A stretch of 64,000 bases of DNA from Zunongwangia sp. ESRF-bin46 (GTDB taxonomy: Bacteria > Bacteroidota > Bacteroidia > Flavobacteriales > Flavobacteriaceae), in assembly GCA_002631855.1 (NCBI GenBank), contig NTLF01000014.1, positions 718,474 to 782,473 of the forward strand, read 5' to 3'. Within the stretch, counting starts at the first letter, position 1; each line of letters begins with the position of its first letter. The position numbers were made by a program, and so were the translations under genes. Below the pieces are notes generated by a model, which saw only the letters and a list, made by a program, of their open reading frames with translations, was not told the origin of the DNA and did not search any database. This document shows positions 15,806-23,350 of this stretch, piece by piece.

Positions 15806-18099
15806 GAAGAAAATCAGGGCATAATATAGGATATAAGAAGGAAAGAGTTGTTCTTTCAGATATATTACCTTACGAGGTTCCACCATTTTTTTCAAATAGG
15901 CATTTTCACAATTTTTTAGTCAAAAACAAAGTAGTTATTAATGAAAGTAATAGGGCTATTCAGTTTAAAAAAGACAATTCAGGTGTATTAAAAAAATTGA
16001 TTCAGACTCTTTTTGGAATTCCAGATAATGTAAATTTCATTACTGATACAAATTTTGATTATTTTAAGTTTAATGAAAAAGCTTTCGATAAGGTTTTTCT
16101 AACAATTCCTTTTAAATTCAAGATAACCCATAAAGACAATGATTACAGAGAATTAACTGTAATCCATCCAATAAATCAACTTTACTTGGTAGGTTTTTAT
16201 GAAAAGTATAAAAATACAATTCTATACAATACAAAGTTGAGCAGGTTTTCTTTGAGAAAACCAAGTAAAGTTTCTTCTTTAAAGTATTTCAAAGACAACA
16301 CTAATAAAAAGAAGAAGTCAAAAAATCAAGATATAGAAATAATAGAAACAAGTGATAAGGAATATACTAGCTTGAAAACCTTCTTTTCTTATCAGAAATA
16401 CAGCAATATTTATGAGTTTTATGAATCATACGAGTATCAAAGGGCAGAAAAACGTTTTGATAATTTGATGAAATTTGATGTTTCAAGATGTTTTGATAGT
16501 ATTTATACACATTCTCTTTCCTGGGCATTATCTAATAAGAAAATTGTAAAGGATAATTTATTAACAAATAAGGATTCGTTTAGTGGTAAGTTTGATCGAG
16601 TAATGCAGCAAATGAACTACAATGAAACAAATGGTATTATAATTGGTCCAGAGTTTTCAAGAATATTTGCTGAACTTATTTTGCAAAGAATAGATAAAAA
16701 TGTTGAAAAAGAATTATATAAAAAAGGTTATAAATACAAGGAGGATTATGATATTTATAGATATGTAGATGATTTTTTTGTTTTTTACAACGATGATAAA
16801 ATTAAATCGGAAATTTTAAACTTATACAAAATCAAGCTACAAGAATACAATCTGTTTTTTAATGACTCTAAAACTAAAATTCTTCCTAAACCAATCATAA
16901 CAAATATTACGATTGCCAAGGAGGAAATCAGAAAATTGATTGAACATTCAATGATTTTTCAGTTTTATGATTCAGAAATGAAAAAACAAATTGGCTTAAA
17001 ATATTATTCAGCCAAAGATATTATTACTAACTATAAAGCTATTTTAGCCAAAACTGAAACAAGTTACAAAGATTTACAAAATTACTTTTTGGCAATTATT
17101 TTCAACAAGCTCAAAAGTTTAATAAAAAAGATACAAGAAGAACAGGAAGCGGTACTTCACTTGTATGTTCAGAAACGTGATACAGAAATAAAATTAGATG
17201 ATGCTGAAGAAAATGAAAAACCCAAACATCAAGAAAAATTAGATGAAATTTTTGAAGAAATAAAAGAACAAGAGAAAGAATTAAAGTCATATCAAAATCA
17301 ATTATTTAAGAATATTAATGAAATAATTGAATTAACATTTTTTATTTATTCTGTTCTTCCAAGGGTAACCTATTCAATTAAAGTTTGCCATATATTATTT
17401 AGAATTATTGACTTTATTAAAAACCAGGAGCGTACAAAACAAAGCTATTTGGTTAAAGTCCCAAATGCAAGTACTGAAGAATTAAAATACATAGCATTTG
17501 ATTTCGATAAAAAACATAATGTTTTTAAAAGAATATATGATAGTATTTCATTAGTATTTCAAAAAAGTCTTTCGTCTGAATATGCAGAAGTAGAAACTTT
17601 GTATTTATTACCTATAATTAATGAATTAGGAGAAAATTATCGTTTTGAAGAAGAATTAATAAATAAACACTTTCGAATTTTTCATATAGATAATCAAAAT
17701 GTCAAAATTCTTAACAGTAGTATGAATTATTTTACAATTATTTCTTTGTTGAATTATATAAATGTTAATTCTAATCAAAAATACAATGTAATAAGAGCTG
17801 ATATTCAGAATATAATTATCGAAAAGTTTAATAACTTTGAAAAGAATAATGCTGAAGATATTTTCTTATTGATAGATGTACTTACTTGTCCATATGTTGG
17901 TGGTACTGATGCAGAAATAAGAGATTTTAGACGACAAGTTTTAGATAAAATTAAGTTTTTTGATACGGGTACAAGCATTGCAGATAAAAATGTCATCATT
18001 GAAAAAATTGCGAGCTATGCTTCAGATTGGTTTTACAGCTGGAAAGAAAATGATTTAGGGAAAGAACTAAACACAAAAAGAGGTCATAGTGTTTATTAA
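15802..18099 (+). CDS. drt3b: Reverse transcriptase, DRT type 3 second subunit (Drt3b-like)
   Basis: I place the start at the ATG at 15802, which overlaps the stop of drt3a (ATGA); a TTG at 15793 is also in frame. 765 residues. RT motif A is LMKFDVSRCFDSIY (about 225-238), motif B NGIIIGPEFSRIFAELIL, catalytic YVDD in IYRYVDDFFVFYND (about 321-324). A long helical region with coiled-coil character follows (about 445-500, QEEQEAVLHLYVQKRD, KHQEKLDEIFEEIKEQEKEL) and then a ~270-residue helical C-terminal domain without recognised motif. Length and pairing fit the larger RT of DRT type 3. A structured RNA and terminator follow directly (18105-18241). Confidence 0.8.
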   Translation: MRRKSGHNIGYKKERVVLSDILPYEVPPFFSNRHFHNFLVKNKVVINESNRAIQFKKDNSGVLKKLIQTLFGIPDNVNFITDTNFDYFKFNEKAFDKVFLTIPFKFKITHKDNDYRELTVIHPINQLYLVGFYEKYKNTILYNTKLSRFSLRKPSKVSSLKYFKDNTNKKKKSKNQDIEIIETSDKEYTSLKTFFSYQKYSNIYEFYESYEYQRAEKRFDNLMKFDVSRCFDSIYTHSLSWALSNKKIVKDNLLTNKDSFSGKFDRVMQQMNYNETNGIIIGPEFSRIFAELILQRIDKNVEKELYKKGYKYKEDYDIYRYVDDFFVFYNDDKIKSEILNLYKIKLQEYNLFFNDSKTKILPKPIITNITIAKEEIRKLIEHSMIFQFYDSEMKKQIGLKYYSAKDIITNYKAILAKTETSYKDLQNYFLAIIFNKLKSLIKKIQEEQEAVLHLYVQKRDTEIKLDDAEENEKPKHQEKLDEIFEEIKEQEKELKSYQNQLFKNINEIIELTFFIYSVLPRVTYSIKVCHILFRIIDFIKNQERTKQSYLVKVPNASTEELKYIAFDFDKKHNVFKRIYDSISLVFQKSLSSEYAEVETLYLLPIINELGENYRFEEELINKHFRIFHIDNQNVKILNSSMNYFTIISLLNYINVNSNQKYNVIRADIQNIIIEKFNNFEKNNAEDIFLLIDVLTCPYVGGTDAEIRDFRRQVLDKIKFFDTGTSIADKNVIIEKIASYASDWFYSWKENDLGKELNTKRGHSVY

Positions 18100-18104
18100 A
18101 ATAT

Positions 18105-18241
18105 TTGGGGCAACGTACTCAAGAAATTGAGTACACTCTTGAAAGCCATAATTTGTAGTTTATTCTGGTAACTATCACACACAAGCCCCAACAAAACTTT
18201 TAGAGTTTTTAGGGGTGAAGGTAGAGTCTTCACCCTATTTT
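18105..18241 (+). ncRNA. Candidate DRT3-associated structured RNA
   Basis: Starts 5 bp after drt3b. TTGGGGC (18105-18111) pairs with GCCCCAA (18185-18191), closing a domain. Inside is GTACTCAA-GAAA-TTGAGTAC (18115-18134), a perfect 8-bp stem with a GNRA tetraloop, then a TAGTT/AACTA stem (18156-18160 with 18170-18174), then an unpaired CACACACA (18176-18183). A strong terminator ends it (18213-18243). DRT3 systems carry a non-coding RNA; I recall a report that an ACACAC stretch in it is copied into GT repeats, which I cannot verify here. The 5' end is unknown and it may be processed from the drt3 message. Confidence 0.7.
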
Positions 18242-18243
18242 TT
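18213..18243 (+). terminator. Rho-independent terminator of the DRT3 operon/RNA
   Basis: GGGTGAAG (18213-18220), loop, CTTCACCC (18228-18235), followed by TATTTTTTT. Perfect 8-bp stem. Confidence 0.85.
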
Positions 18244-18485
18244 TACATTTATTGATTTCCCCACAAACCCAAAACCCAGTTTTTTCGTTTCTCAAAATTC
18301 TCTGTCATTTGATTTGTTCCGCGCACCAATGCTCTTGAAGTTTTTGGCAGCCAACCTCCACTCATTTCAACGATTTAGATATTAGCAGTTATTAGTATTT
18401 GCCGGGTCTATACGATAGGACGCATACATTCACTCAATCCCTTATTAGGAAATCGTTTTTTAATATACCAGCCTCAACTCCCACA

Positions 18486-18524
18486 GATAAAAAAGATCAT
18501 TTTTCAAAAAAAATCTTTTTTATC
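18486..18524. terminator. Inverted repeat between the DRT3 and hip units
   Basis: GATAAAAAAGAT (18486-18497) and ATCTTTTTTATC (18513-18524) form a perfect 12-bp dyad with T/A-rich flanks. It lies downstream of hipT on the minus strand and likely ends that operon. The rest of 18,244-18,563 shows no gene that I can support. Confidence 0.5.
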
Positions 18525-18563
18525 TACCACATAATCACTTCCAAAGATGACTCCTTTGACTTC

Positions 18564-19511
18564 TTAAGTAAGTCTTTTATTTCTTGTTTTTAAAATATCC
18601 ATATATGCAATTTTCATATCATTTGATAAAAATGAGTTACTAACCCATTCGGTAGCTTTGGGTTTATTTTCTAGTATTCGTTTAAAAACCCCTTTAATCT
18701 GCTTATCTGTTAATCCCAAGCCTTTCCCCAAAGTTTCAAAATGTACTTTTTTTAGCTTTTTCTTTTTCCCTTCTAAAGTCAGTGCCAGCTCTTCTTTATC
18801 TTCCGGTAATACAATTGTTACATTCAACAAATCATAGGCAGGGGCTAAGACCCAACCCGTAGAAGATTCGATCATAGAGAAGTTTTTTAAATGCATATCA
18901 TTGTTGCCCGTTAAAAAACTAAATAGCACCAATTCAAAATAAAAGATTTTATCCAATAAGGGGTTACTGGAATAGGTTCCTAAGGCTTTACCAACTTTTT
19001 CCATCGAACTTCGATATTTATCAAAAGCCTCAGTAATCTGAAACATATCTTGCATATGAATTTTCTCGCCTGTTTCGGTTCGATCAATACGTTTGGTTAC
19101 GTACGCAAGTTCTCCTGAACTTAGTCGTATCAAACTTGAAGGCACTACATTAATATCATATGCTTCTGCAATTCGCATTGTTAGGTGTTCGTTGGCCGGC
19201 ATTTCAGGAAAATTTTGTGAAGGTGGTTTAAGTATAAATTGCCCTCCTAAAGCTCCTACTACTGTTAAACGACTGTCAGGTTGTTCTTGTGAATCTGTAA
19301 GTAAGGTCATCGATAACTTGGGTTGTACTCCGGGAACAGTGACACTACGTTCTACCACATCTTTCGCCAATTCAGCCATTTGATCAATGGTATAGGGTAT
19401 CTTTGGAGGTTTGGAGGTTCCAAAAAATTCCAAAGAACACTTTTCATGAAAATCCGTTTTCCCTTCAAGAGGCTTATAGCAATACAGACATTTATTCTTC
19501 ATCTTCTCCAT
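18564..19511 (-). CDS. hipT: HipT-like serine/threonine kinase toxin (HipA C-terminal part)
   Basis: 315 residues. A Cys cluster opens the protein (KCLYCYKPLEGK...FHEKC), common in HipA-type proteins. The kinase follows: Gly-rich-loop region VTVPGVQPKLSM (about 58-69), ATP-binding segment GQFILKPPSQNFPEMPANE, catalytic loop GNNDMHLKNFSM (about 198-209, with Asp and Asn) and metal-binding APAYDLLNV (about 224-232). HipA/HipT kinases phosphorylate aminoacyl-tRNA synthetases and stop growth. The N-subdomain-1 of full HipA is missing and is encoded by the preceding gene, which it overlaps by 20 bp. That order (hipB-hipS-hipT) is the tripartite HipBST arrangement. Confidence 0.85.
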   Translation of the reverse strand: MEKMKNKCLYCYKPLEGKTDFHEKCSLEFFGTSKPPKIPYTIDQMAELAKDVVERSVTVPGVQPKLSMTLLTDSQEQPDSRLTVVGALGGQFILKPPSQNFPEMPANEHLTMRIAEAYDINVVPSSLIRLSSGELAYVTKRIDRTETGEKIHMQDMFQITEAFDKYRSSMEKVGKALGTYSSNPLLDKIFYFELVLFSFLTGNNDMHLKNFSMIESSTGWVLAPAYDLLNVTIVLPEDKEELALTLEGKKKKLKKVHFETLGKGLGLTDKQIKGVFKRILENKPKATEWVSNSFLSNDMKIAYMDILKTRNKRLT

Positions 19512-19827
19512 TTATAGGAATAACACTAACAGCGCCAATACAATTTTGACAACAGGCTAACAAAAGACCCATTCGATCATTTGAATTTATTTTCCAATTC
19601 TTACTGGCAATCTCCAGCAACCAACCTTCAGGGATTAAGCCTTCAAAAAAAGGAAATAACCGCTTATCTATATAAGGCTCTTTTATTACCGGCATTGTAA
19701 AACAAATAAATTGATCAGGATGTTGGTTTACATAGTCTCTATCATATTGAAAGATATATTCTCCTTCATCCGTTTCAGTAATCATTCCTGCAAAATCCTT
19801 TTTATAATATACCTTACCTTGTCTCAT
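19492..19827 (-). CDS. hipS: HipS-like protein (HipA N-terminal subdomain)
   Basis: 111 residues corresponding to the HipA N-terminal domain (couple_hipA): VYYKKDFAGMITETDEGEYI, then VIKEPYIDKRLFPFFEGLIP and EGWLLEIASKNWKIN, DRMGLLLACCQNCIGAV. In single-chain HipA this part is fused to the kinase; here it is separate, as HipS is in HipBST of enteropathogenic E. coli, where HipS is the antitoxin. It overlaps hipB by 14 bp and hipT by 20 bp, so the three are translationally linked. Confidence 0.85.
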   Translation of the reverse strand: MRQGKVYYKKDFAGMITETDEGEYIFQYDRDYVNQHPDQFICFTMPVIKEPYIDKRLFPFFEGLIPEGWLLEIASKNWKINSNDRMGLLLACCQNCIGAVSVIPINGEDEE

Positions 19828-20035
19828 TTTCGTTTAATTTTTTCAAATCGACAGGGACTAGCGTATGGCCAAACATGGCCAATACTAGATTGACCTTATC
19901 TAGATTAAGATTGGTTTTTCCTTGTTCTATTTTACGAATAACAGTCAATGCCACACCAGCTCGTTCTGCAAACTCTTGTTGTGTAAGATTTACCGATTTA
20001 CGTCTATCTTTAACAAATTCTGCTAAATCCTTCAT
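19814..20035 (-). CDS. hipB: HipB-like XRE antitoxin/repressor
   Basis: 73 residues, an XRE HTH protein (LAEFVKDRRKSVNLTQQEFA, GVALTVIRKIEQGKTNLNLD) of the type paired with HipA. It is the first gene of the operon. Known HipB proteins bind operators in their own promoter and hold the toxin complex. Three copies of a 19-bp element lie directly upstream (20036-20134) at exact 40-bp spacing and are the likely binding sites. The C-terminus LVPVDLKKLNENETR may contact HipT. Confidence 0.85.
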   Translation of the reverse strand: MKDLAEFVKDRRKSVNLTQQEFAERAGVALTVIRKIEQGKTNLNLDKVNLVLAMFGHTLVPVDLKKLNENETR

Positions 20036-20134
20036 TATATGCTTTTAAATATAAAACTTAACAAATATACATAATTATATGTTTTTAAATATAATTATAA
20101 AAAATAAATTAATTTTATATGCTTTTAGATATAA
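20036..20134 (-). promoter_or_regulatory. Three operator copies upstream of hipB
   Basis: TATATGCTTTTAAATATAA at 20036, TATATGTTTTTAAATATAA at 20076 and TATATGCTTTTAGATATAA at 20116 (plus strand). Start-to-start spacing is 40 bp twice. The first touches the hipB start. Each is an imperfect dyad with TATAT/ATATA ends. Probable HipB binding sites covering the promoter. Confidence 0.7.
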
Positions 20135-20221
20135 GAATAAAATTTCTGTAGAGTATGTATTTTTTAAATTACTAGACTTTTTTCAACTTATAATTTGAGA
20201 GAAACTAAAACTATAAACCAA

Positions 20222-21457
20222 CTATACACCCCAGGCTTCTTTTAATTTTAATGCTGCTTCTAAACTGGAAAGTTTTAAATACCGTCTAAATGCTTTTTCG
20301 GTTTTATGTCCCGAAATTTTCATAATTAATTGAACATCAATTCCATCTAAATAGGCGTTGGTGCAAAAAGATCTTCTACAGGTATGAGAGCTTATTAATT
20401 CATATTTTTTATAAGTTTTAGATTCCTTTATGCTCCCTCTTTTATGTTGAAGTTCTATTGGTATATTGATATTTGCAAGTTCACCGAGTTCTTTTATACG
20501 TTTGTTAAAAACAAAACTGGTTACATTTGGCGAAAAATAATCGTACTTTTTTAAAACAGCTTTAGCAAGAGGACGGAGTGGTACTATAACTTTTCCTGAA
20601 GTTTTCTTTTGACGTATCTGTAATAAGCCATCATTAATATATTCAGGCTTTATTCTAGAGATATCTGAAAAGCGGAGCCCTGTATAGCAACCGATAACAA
20701 AGAAATCTTTCACTTTTTCTAATTCCAAATCTGAACTACAATCAAGCTTGGAAATAGCCAAGATTTCATCAGTTGTTAAATATATATGATCAACTTCTTC
20801 TTGTATGGTTTTATAAGCAGATAAATCGATAGGCTCTATTTTTTTAGTTTGAACACAATAGTTGAGAAACGACTTTAAATTTTTGATGGATTTCCCAATA
20901 CTATTGTTTTTGAGCCCCACAAGCTTATCTCTGCGAACATATTCATAGGCCAGAAAATGACACCAATTATGATAAAATTCATAGGTAAAAGACTGAAAAG
21001 TAATTTCTGTTTCTCTATGATCTTGAAAAGATAGCAAGTGTTTTTTTAATGTGTTGTAATCTTTAATAACATCCACAACAACATTATTTTTCTTTGCTTC
21101 TATAAAAAGGTCTAACTCTGTAAAAAAATCTTGTGTACTATCATTTAAATCATCAATTGATCTATTCTTAAAATGATATTTAAATTTCTTGCAGGTTAAT
21201 GGTGTTGCTTTTTCTTTATAATGATAAATTATAGTGTTTACTAATTTTTCAAGTTTTTCGAATTCGGCAAACTCAAAAGGTATTTCAGCTGAGTTTTTTA
21301 GCCTCTTCTTTTTTTCACTCCAATGTCTCTTAGCTATTTTAATTCCTGTGTCAATTTGAACACGCTTTTTGCTATTTTCATAATATCGAATTTTTATAGG
21401 AATATTTGCTCCGGTTTTTTTGGAATTGGTATTGATGTTAAATGAAAATTTGTACAT
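20222..21457 (-). CDS. Tyrosine-type site-specific integrase of the island
   Basis: 411 residues, Bacteroidota-type tyrosine recombinase with an N-terminal arm-binding region (FNINTNSKKTGANIPIKIRY), SAM-like core-binding domain (about 100-210) and catalytic domain. Catalytic residues can be seen: Arg in CYTGLRFSDISR (about 261), Lys in RQKKTSGKV, HTCRRSF (H-x-x-R, about 355), SGHKTEKAF and the nucleophile Tyr in FRRYLKL (about 392). It lies at the right edge of the defence island, facing inward. The two GTGCGGTAA repeats next to its start (21471-21491) look like its arm-type sites. It probably inserted the hip/DRT segment or the whole island. Confidence 0.93.
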   Translation of the reverse strand: MYKFSFNINTNSKKTGANIPIKIRYYENSKKRVQIDTGIKIAKRHWSEKKKRLKNSAEIPFEFAEFEKLEKLVNTIIYHYKEKATPLTCKKFKYHFKNRSIDDLNDSTQDFFTELDLFIEAKKNNVVVDVIKDYNTLKKHLLSFQDHRETEITFQSFTYEFYHNWCHFLAYEYVRRDKLVGLKNNSIGKSIKNLKSFLNYCVQTKKIEPIDLSAYKTIQEEVDHIYLTTDEILAISKLDCSSDLELEKVKDFFVIGCYTGLRFSDISRIKPEYINDGLLQIRQKKTSGKVIVPLRPLAKAVLKKYDYFSPNVTSFVFNKRIKELGELANINIPIELQHKRGSIKESKTYKKYELISSHTCRRSFCTNAYLDGIDVQLIMKISGHKTEKAFRRYLKLSSLEAALKLKEAWGV

Positions 21458-21470
21458 AGAAAAAAATTAG

Positions 21471-21491
21471 CGTGCGGTAATCGTGCGGTAA
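21471..21491. repeat. Two tandem CGTGCGGTAA copies beside the integrase
   Basis: CGTGCGGTAA at 21471-21480 and 21482-21491, 11 bp apart (one helical turn), 14 bp from the integrase start. Typical of arm-type integrase sites near an attachment site. A second close pair, TGATGTAAA, is at 21575-21583 and 21585-21593. Confidence 0.5.
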
Positions 21492-21599
21492 ATTTAAATA
21501 AATTCACTTAATATATCCTAATTTAAAGTACAGTAAATTTTATAAACACCTAAAAATAAGACATATGAATAAAATGATGTAAACTGATGTAAAGGTGCT

Positions 21600-21708
21600 T
21601 AGGTTTCGTCCAGACCGCAATTAAAATGTTGTGTTGTCCGCCTTTAATGGCGGAAGTGGTTTAGAAATAGACCAATGAAGAGCTTATCCATCAGGATGGG
21701 CTTTTTTT
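21600..21708 (+). ncRNA. Structured segment ending in a terminator at the island's right edge
   Basis: Three hairpins in a row on the plus strand: CCGCC-tttaat-GGCGG (21638-21653), TGGTTTA-GAAA-TAGACCA (21657-21674, GNRA loop, one G-T) and AGCTTATCC-ATCA-GGATGGGCT (21681-21702) followed by seven Ts. It looks like the 3' end of a small RNA or a conserved terminator unit used as an insertion site. No known RNA family recognised. Confidence 0.4.
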
Positions 21709-21740
21709 GTTTTAAAGTATACTGGTTAGAGAATATAAAA

Positions 21741-21769
21741 AACCCTCTGAAATTCAATTTCAGAGGGTT
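21741..21769. terminator. Bidirectional terminator below the lipoprotein genes
   Basis: AACCCTCTGAAATT, one base, AATTTCAGAGGGTT: a perfect 14-bp stem with an A-run on the left and T-rich sequence on the right. It ends the minus-strand lipoprotein gene at 21793. Confidence 0.85.
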
Positions 21770-21792
21770 TGTAGTTTTAAAAAACATAAAAA

Positions 21793-22038
21793 TTAATTGT
21801 CGTTGTCGGTCTTAACCTTCATTTTGGTTTCGCCGTCTTCTTTTTTAATCTTTACTTTTTTGTCTTCGGTTTCCATTTTAATTTTGGTTTCGTCACCGTC
21901 AACTTTTTTCTTTACTTCTGCGCCTTCATCTTGCATTTCTTCTACCATCTCTTCAGCTTCGGTCTTTTCTTGGTCCCGACATGAAGTTAGTGGTGCTAAA
22001 AATAATGCTGCTAAGGCAATCATTGCTATTTTCTTCAT
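21793..22038 (-). CDS. Small charged lipoprotein
   Basis: 81 residues with a lipoprotein signal peptide ending in the lipobox LTSC (Cys about 20), followed by RDQEKTE. The mature part is almost wholly charged: first acidic (EEMVEEMQDEGAE), then Lys-rich repeats with the pattern K-x-K (DGDETKIKMETEDKKVKIK, DGETKMKVKTDND). No globular fold expected. Last of three tandem minus-strand lipoprotein genes that share a Cys-Arg-Asp/Glu start and a charged tail. Predicted envelope-anchored; role unknown. Confidence 0.75.
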   Translation of the reverse strand: MKKIAMIALAALFLAPLTSCRDQEKTEAEEMVEEMQDEGAEVKKKVDGDETKIKMETEDKKVKIKKEDGETKMKVKTDNDN

Positions 22039-22072
22039 AATAATTGGTTTTGTTTATTGGTTAAGGGTCAAT

Positions 22073-22312
22073 TTACATATCATCAGTGCCACCGGTACCT
22101 GTGTTTTCTTCTATTTCGTCAACACCTTCTTCAATGGCGTCTCCAGTTTCTTCAGCAGCTTCTTCAATATCACCTTCAGCGTCTTCCATAGTGTCTTCCA
22201 TGTCATCTGCTACGTCTTCCACATCGTCTGCTTTTTTGTTGGTATCTCTACAAGACACAAAACTAGTACTGAATGCGGCTACTAATGCTAAACTTAAAAT
22301 TACTTTTTTCAT
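22073..22312 (-). CDS. Small acidic lipoprotein
   Basis: 79 residues. Lipoprotein signal with lipobox FVSC and CRDTN after it. The mature part is very acidic with heptad-like DDVEDVADDMEDTMEDAEGD then IEEAAEETGDAIEEGVDE, suggesting a helical or disordered acidic tail. It lies 34 bp upstream of the 21793 gene and belongs to the same tandem family. The gene is on the minus strand; a long plus-strand frame through it is a shadow of the GAA/GAT-rich codons. Confidence 0.75.
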   Translation of the reverse strand: MKKVILSLALVAAFSTSFVSCRDTNKKADDVEDVADDMEDTMEDAEGDIEEAAEETGDAIEEGVDEIEENTGTGGTDDM

Positions 22313-22346
22313 GGTTTGTGGGTTTTTGTTGTTAGGTTATAAATTT

Positions 22347-22580
22347 TTATTGTCCATCGTCATTACCAATTTTGTCGATTTCTTCGTTAACCTCTTCGTT
22401 AACTTCTTTATCAACTTCTTTGGCTGTTCTTTCTAAAATACCTTCAGTTTCATCGGCTGTTTCTTCAGTTTCTACTTCTACTTCACGAACAACTTCTTTG
22501 GTTTCCGTTTTGGTCTCTCTACAAGAAGTGGTCGAGAACCCTACTAATGCCAATGCGGCTACAATAATTACTTTTTTCAT
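22347..22580 (-). CDS. Small acidic lipoprotein
   Basis: 77 residues. Lipoprotein signal with lipobox TTSC and CRETK after it. Mature part rich in Glu/Thr/Val (TETKEVVREVEVETEETADE) with a mixed-charge C-terminus (KEVDKEVNEEVNEEIDKIGN). First gene of the three-gene tandem lipoprotein set; separate start and 34-bp gaps suggest one transcript. Likely paralogue of the other two; function unknown. Confidence 0.75.
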   Translation of the reverse strand: MKKVIIVAALALVGFSTTSCRETKTETKEVVREVEVETEETADETEGILERTAKEVDKEVNEEVNEEIDKIGNDDGQ

Positions 22581-22696
22581 AATTGGTTTGTGTTAAATTA
22601 TTAAACAAATCTATGTATTTTAACAGTTGGCATATTGTAAAGTTTTATTAAAATTTGAAATGAAGGTCTTTAAAATAAGTAGTTTTAAAAGAAAAA

Positions 22697-23350
22697 ATGA
22701 ACTTTAAAAACTTATATCAATTCCTTCGGAAACTACAGAAAAACAACAATAAGGAATGGATGGACGAACATCGGGGCGAATATCATACCGTACGCGATGC
22801 ATATATTGATTGGTTAAACCAAATGAATATAAAATTAGCATCAATAGACCCGGATTACACACCTACCAATGGAAAAAAGGCTATAAATCGAATAAACAAT
22901 AACCTAATGTTTCATCCAAACAAGCCTGTTTATAAAGACCATTTTGGTGCCGGATTAGATCAAGAAAGCAAACAGGGCGACTTTTATATACATCTAGGGG
23001 TTAACGAATCGTTTATTGGCGGGGGCTATTGGCACCCTTCTTCAAAAATTTTGAAAAGCATTCGTGCAGCGATAGATTATAATGGAGAGGATTTAAAAAA
23101 AATATTGAATAAAAAGAGCTTTAAAAGCATGTTTGGCGAAATGATAGTTGATGATCCTCTTAAAACATCACCTAAAGGCTACTCACAAGACCATAAGCAT
23201 ATTGATTTGCTAAGAAGAAAATCGTTTGCAGTTTCGTGCCCGCTTACCCAAAAGGAAGTGATGGCATCAAATTTTGAAGAAAAAGTCATTGCTATTTACA
23301 AAGAAATGTTGCCTTTTAGGCGGTATTTAAATCAGGCCGTTACGGTTTAA
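22697..23350 (+). CDS. DUF2461 / TIGR02453 family protein
   Basis: 217 residues. The start MNFKNLYQFLRKLQKNNNKE followed by WMDEHRGEYHTVRDAY is the standard DUF2461 opening, with RINNNLMFHPNKPVYKDHFG, GFYxH-like GDFYIHLGVNESFIGGGYW and KGYSQDHKHIDLLRRKSFAV further on. The family is widespread and uncharacterised, soluble and about 220 residues, so this one is complete. Its last 24 bases overlap the convergent waaA gene. Confidence 0.9.
   Translation: MNFKNLYQFLRKLQKNNNKEWMDEHRGEYHTVRDAYIDWLNQMNIKLASIDPDYTPTNGKKAINRINNNLMFHPNKPVYKDHFGAGLDQESKQGDFYIHLGVNESFIGGGYWHPSSKILKSIRAAIDYNGEDLKKILNKKSFKSMFGEMIVDDPLKTSPKGYSQDHKHIDLLRRKSFAVSCPLTQKEVMASNFEEKVIAIYKEMLPFRRYLNQAVTV

Noticed and set aside
22086..22436. 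Plus-strand frames rich in Ser/Val through the lipoprotein genes
   Set aside because: Mirror image of the GAA/GAT-rich minus-strand lipoprotein codons; no start context or family.
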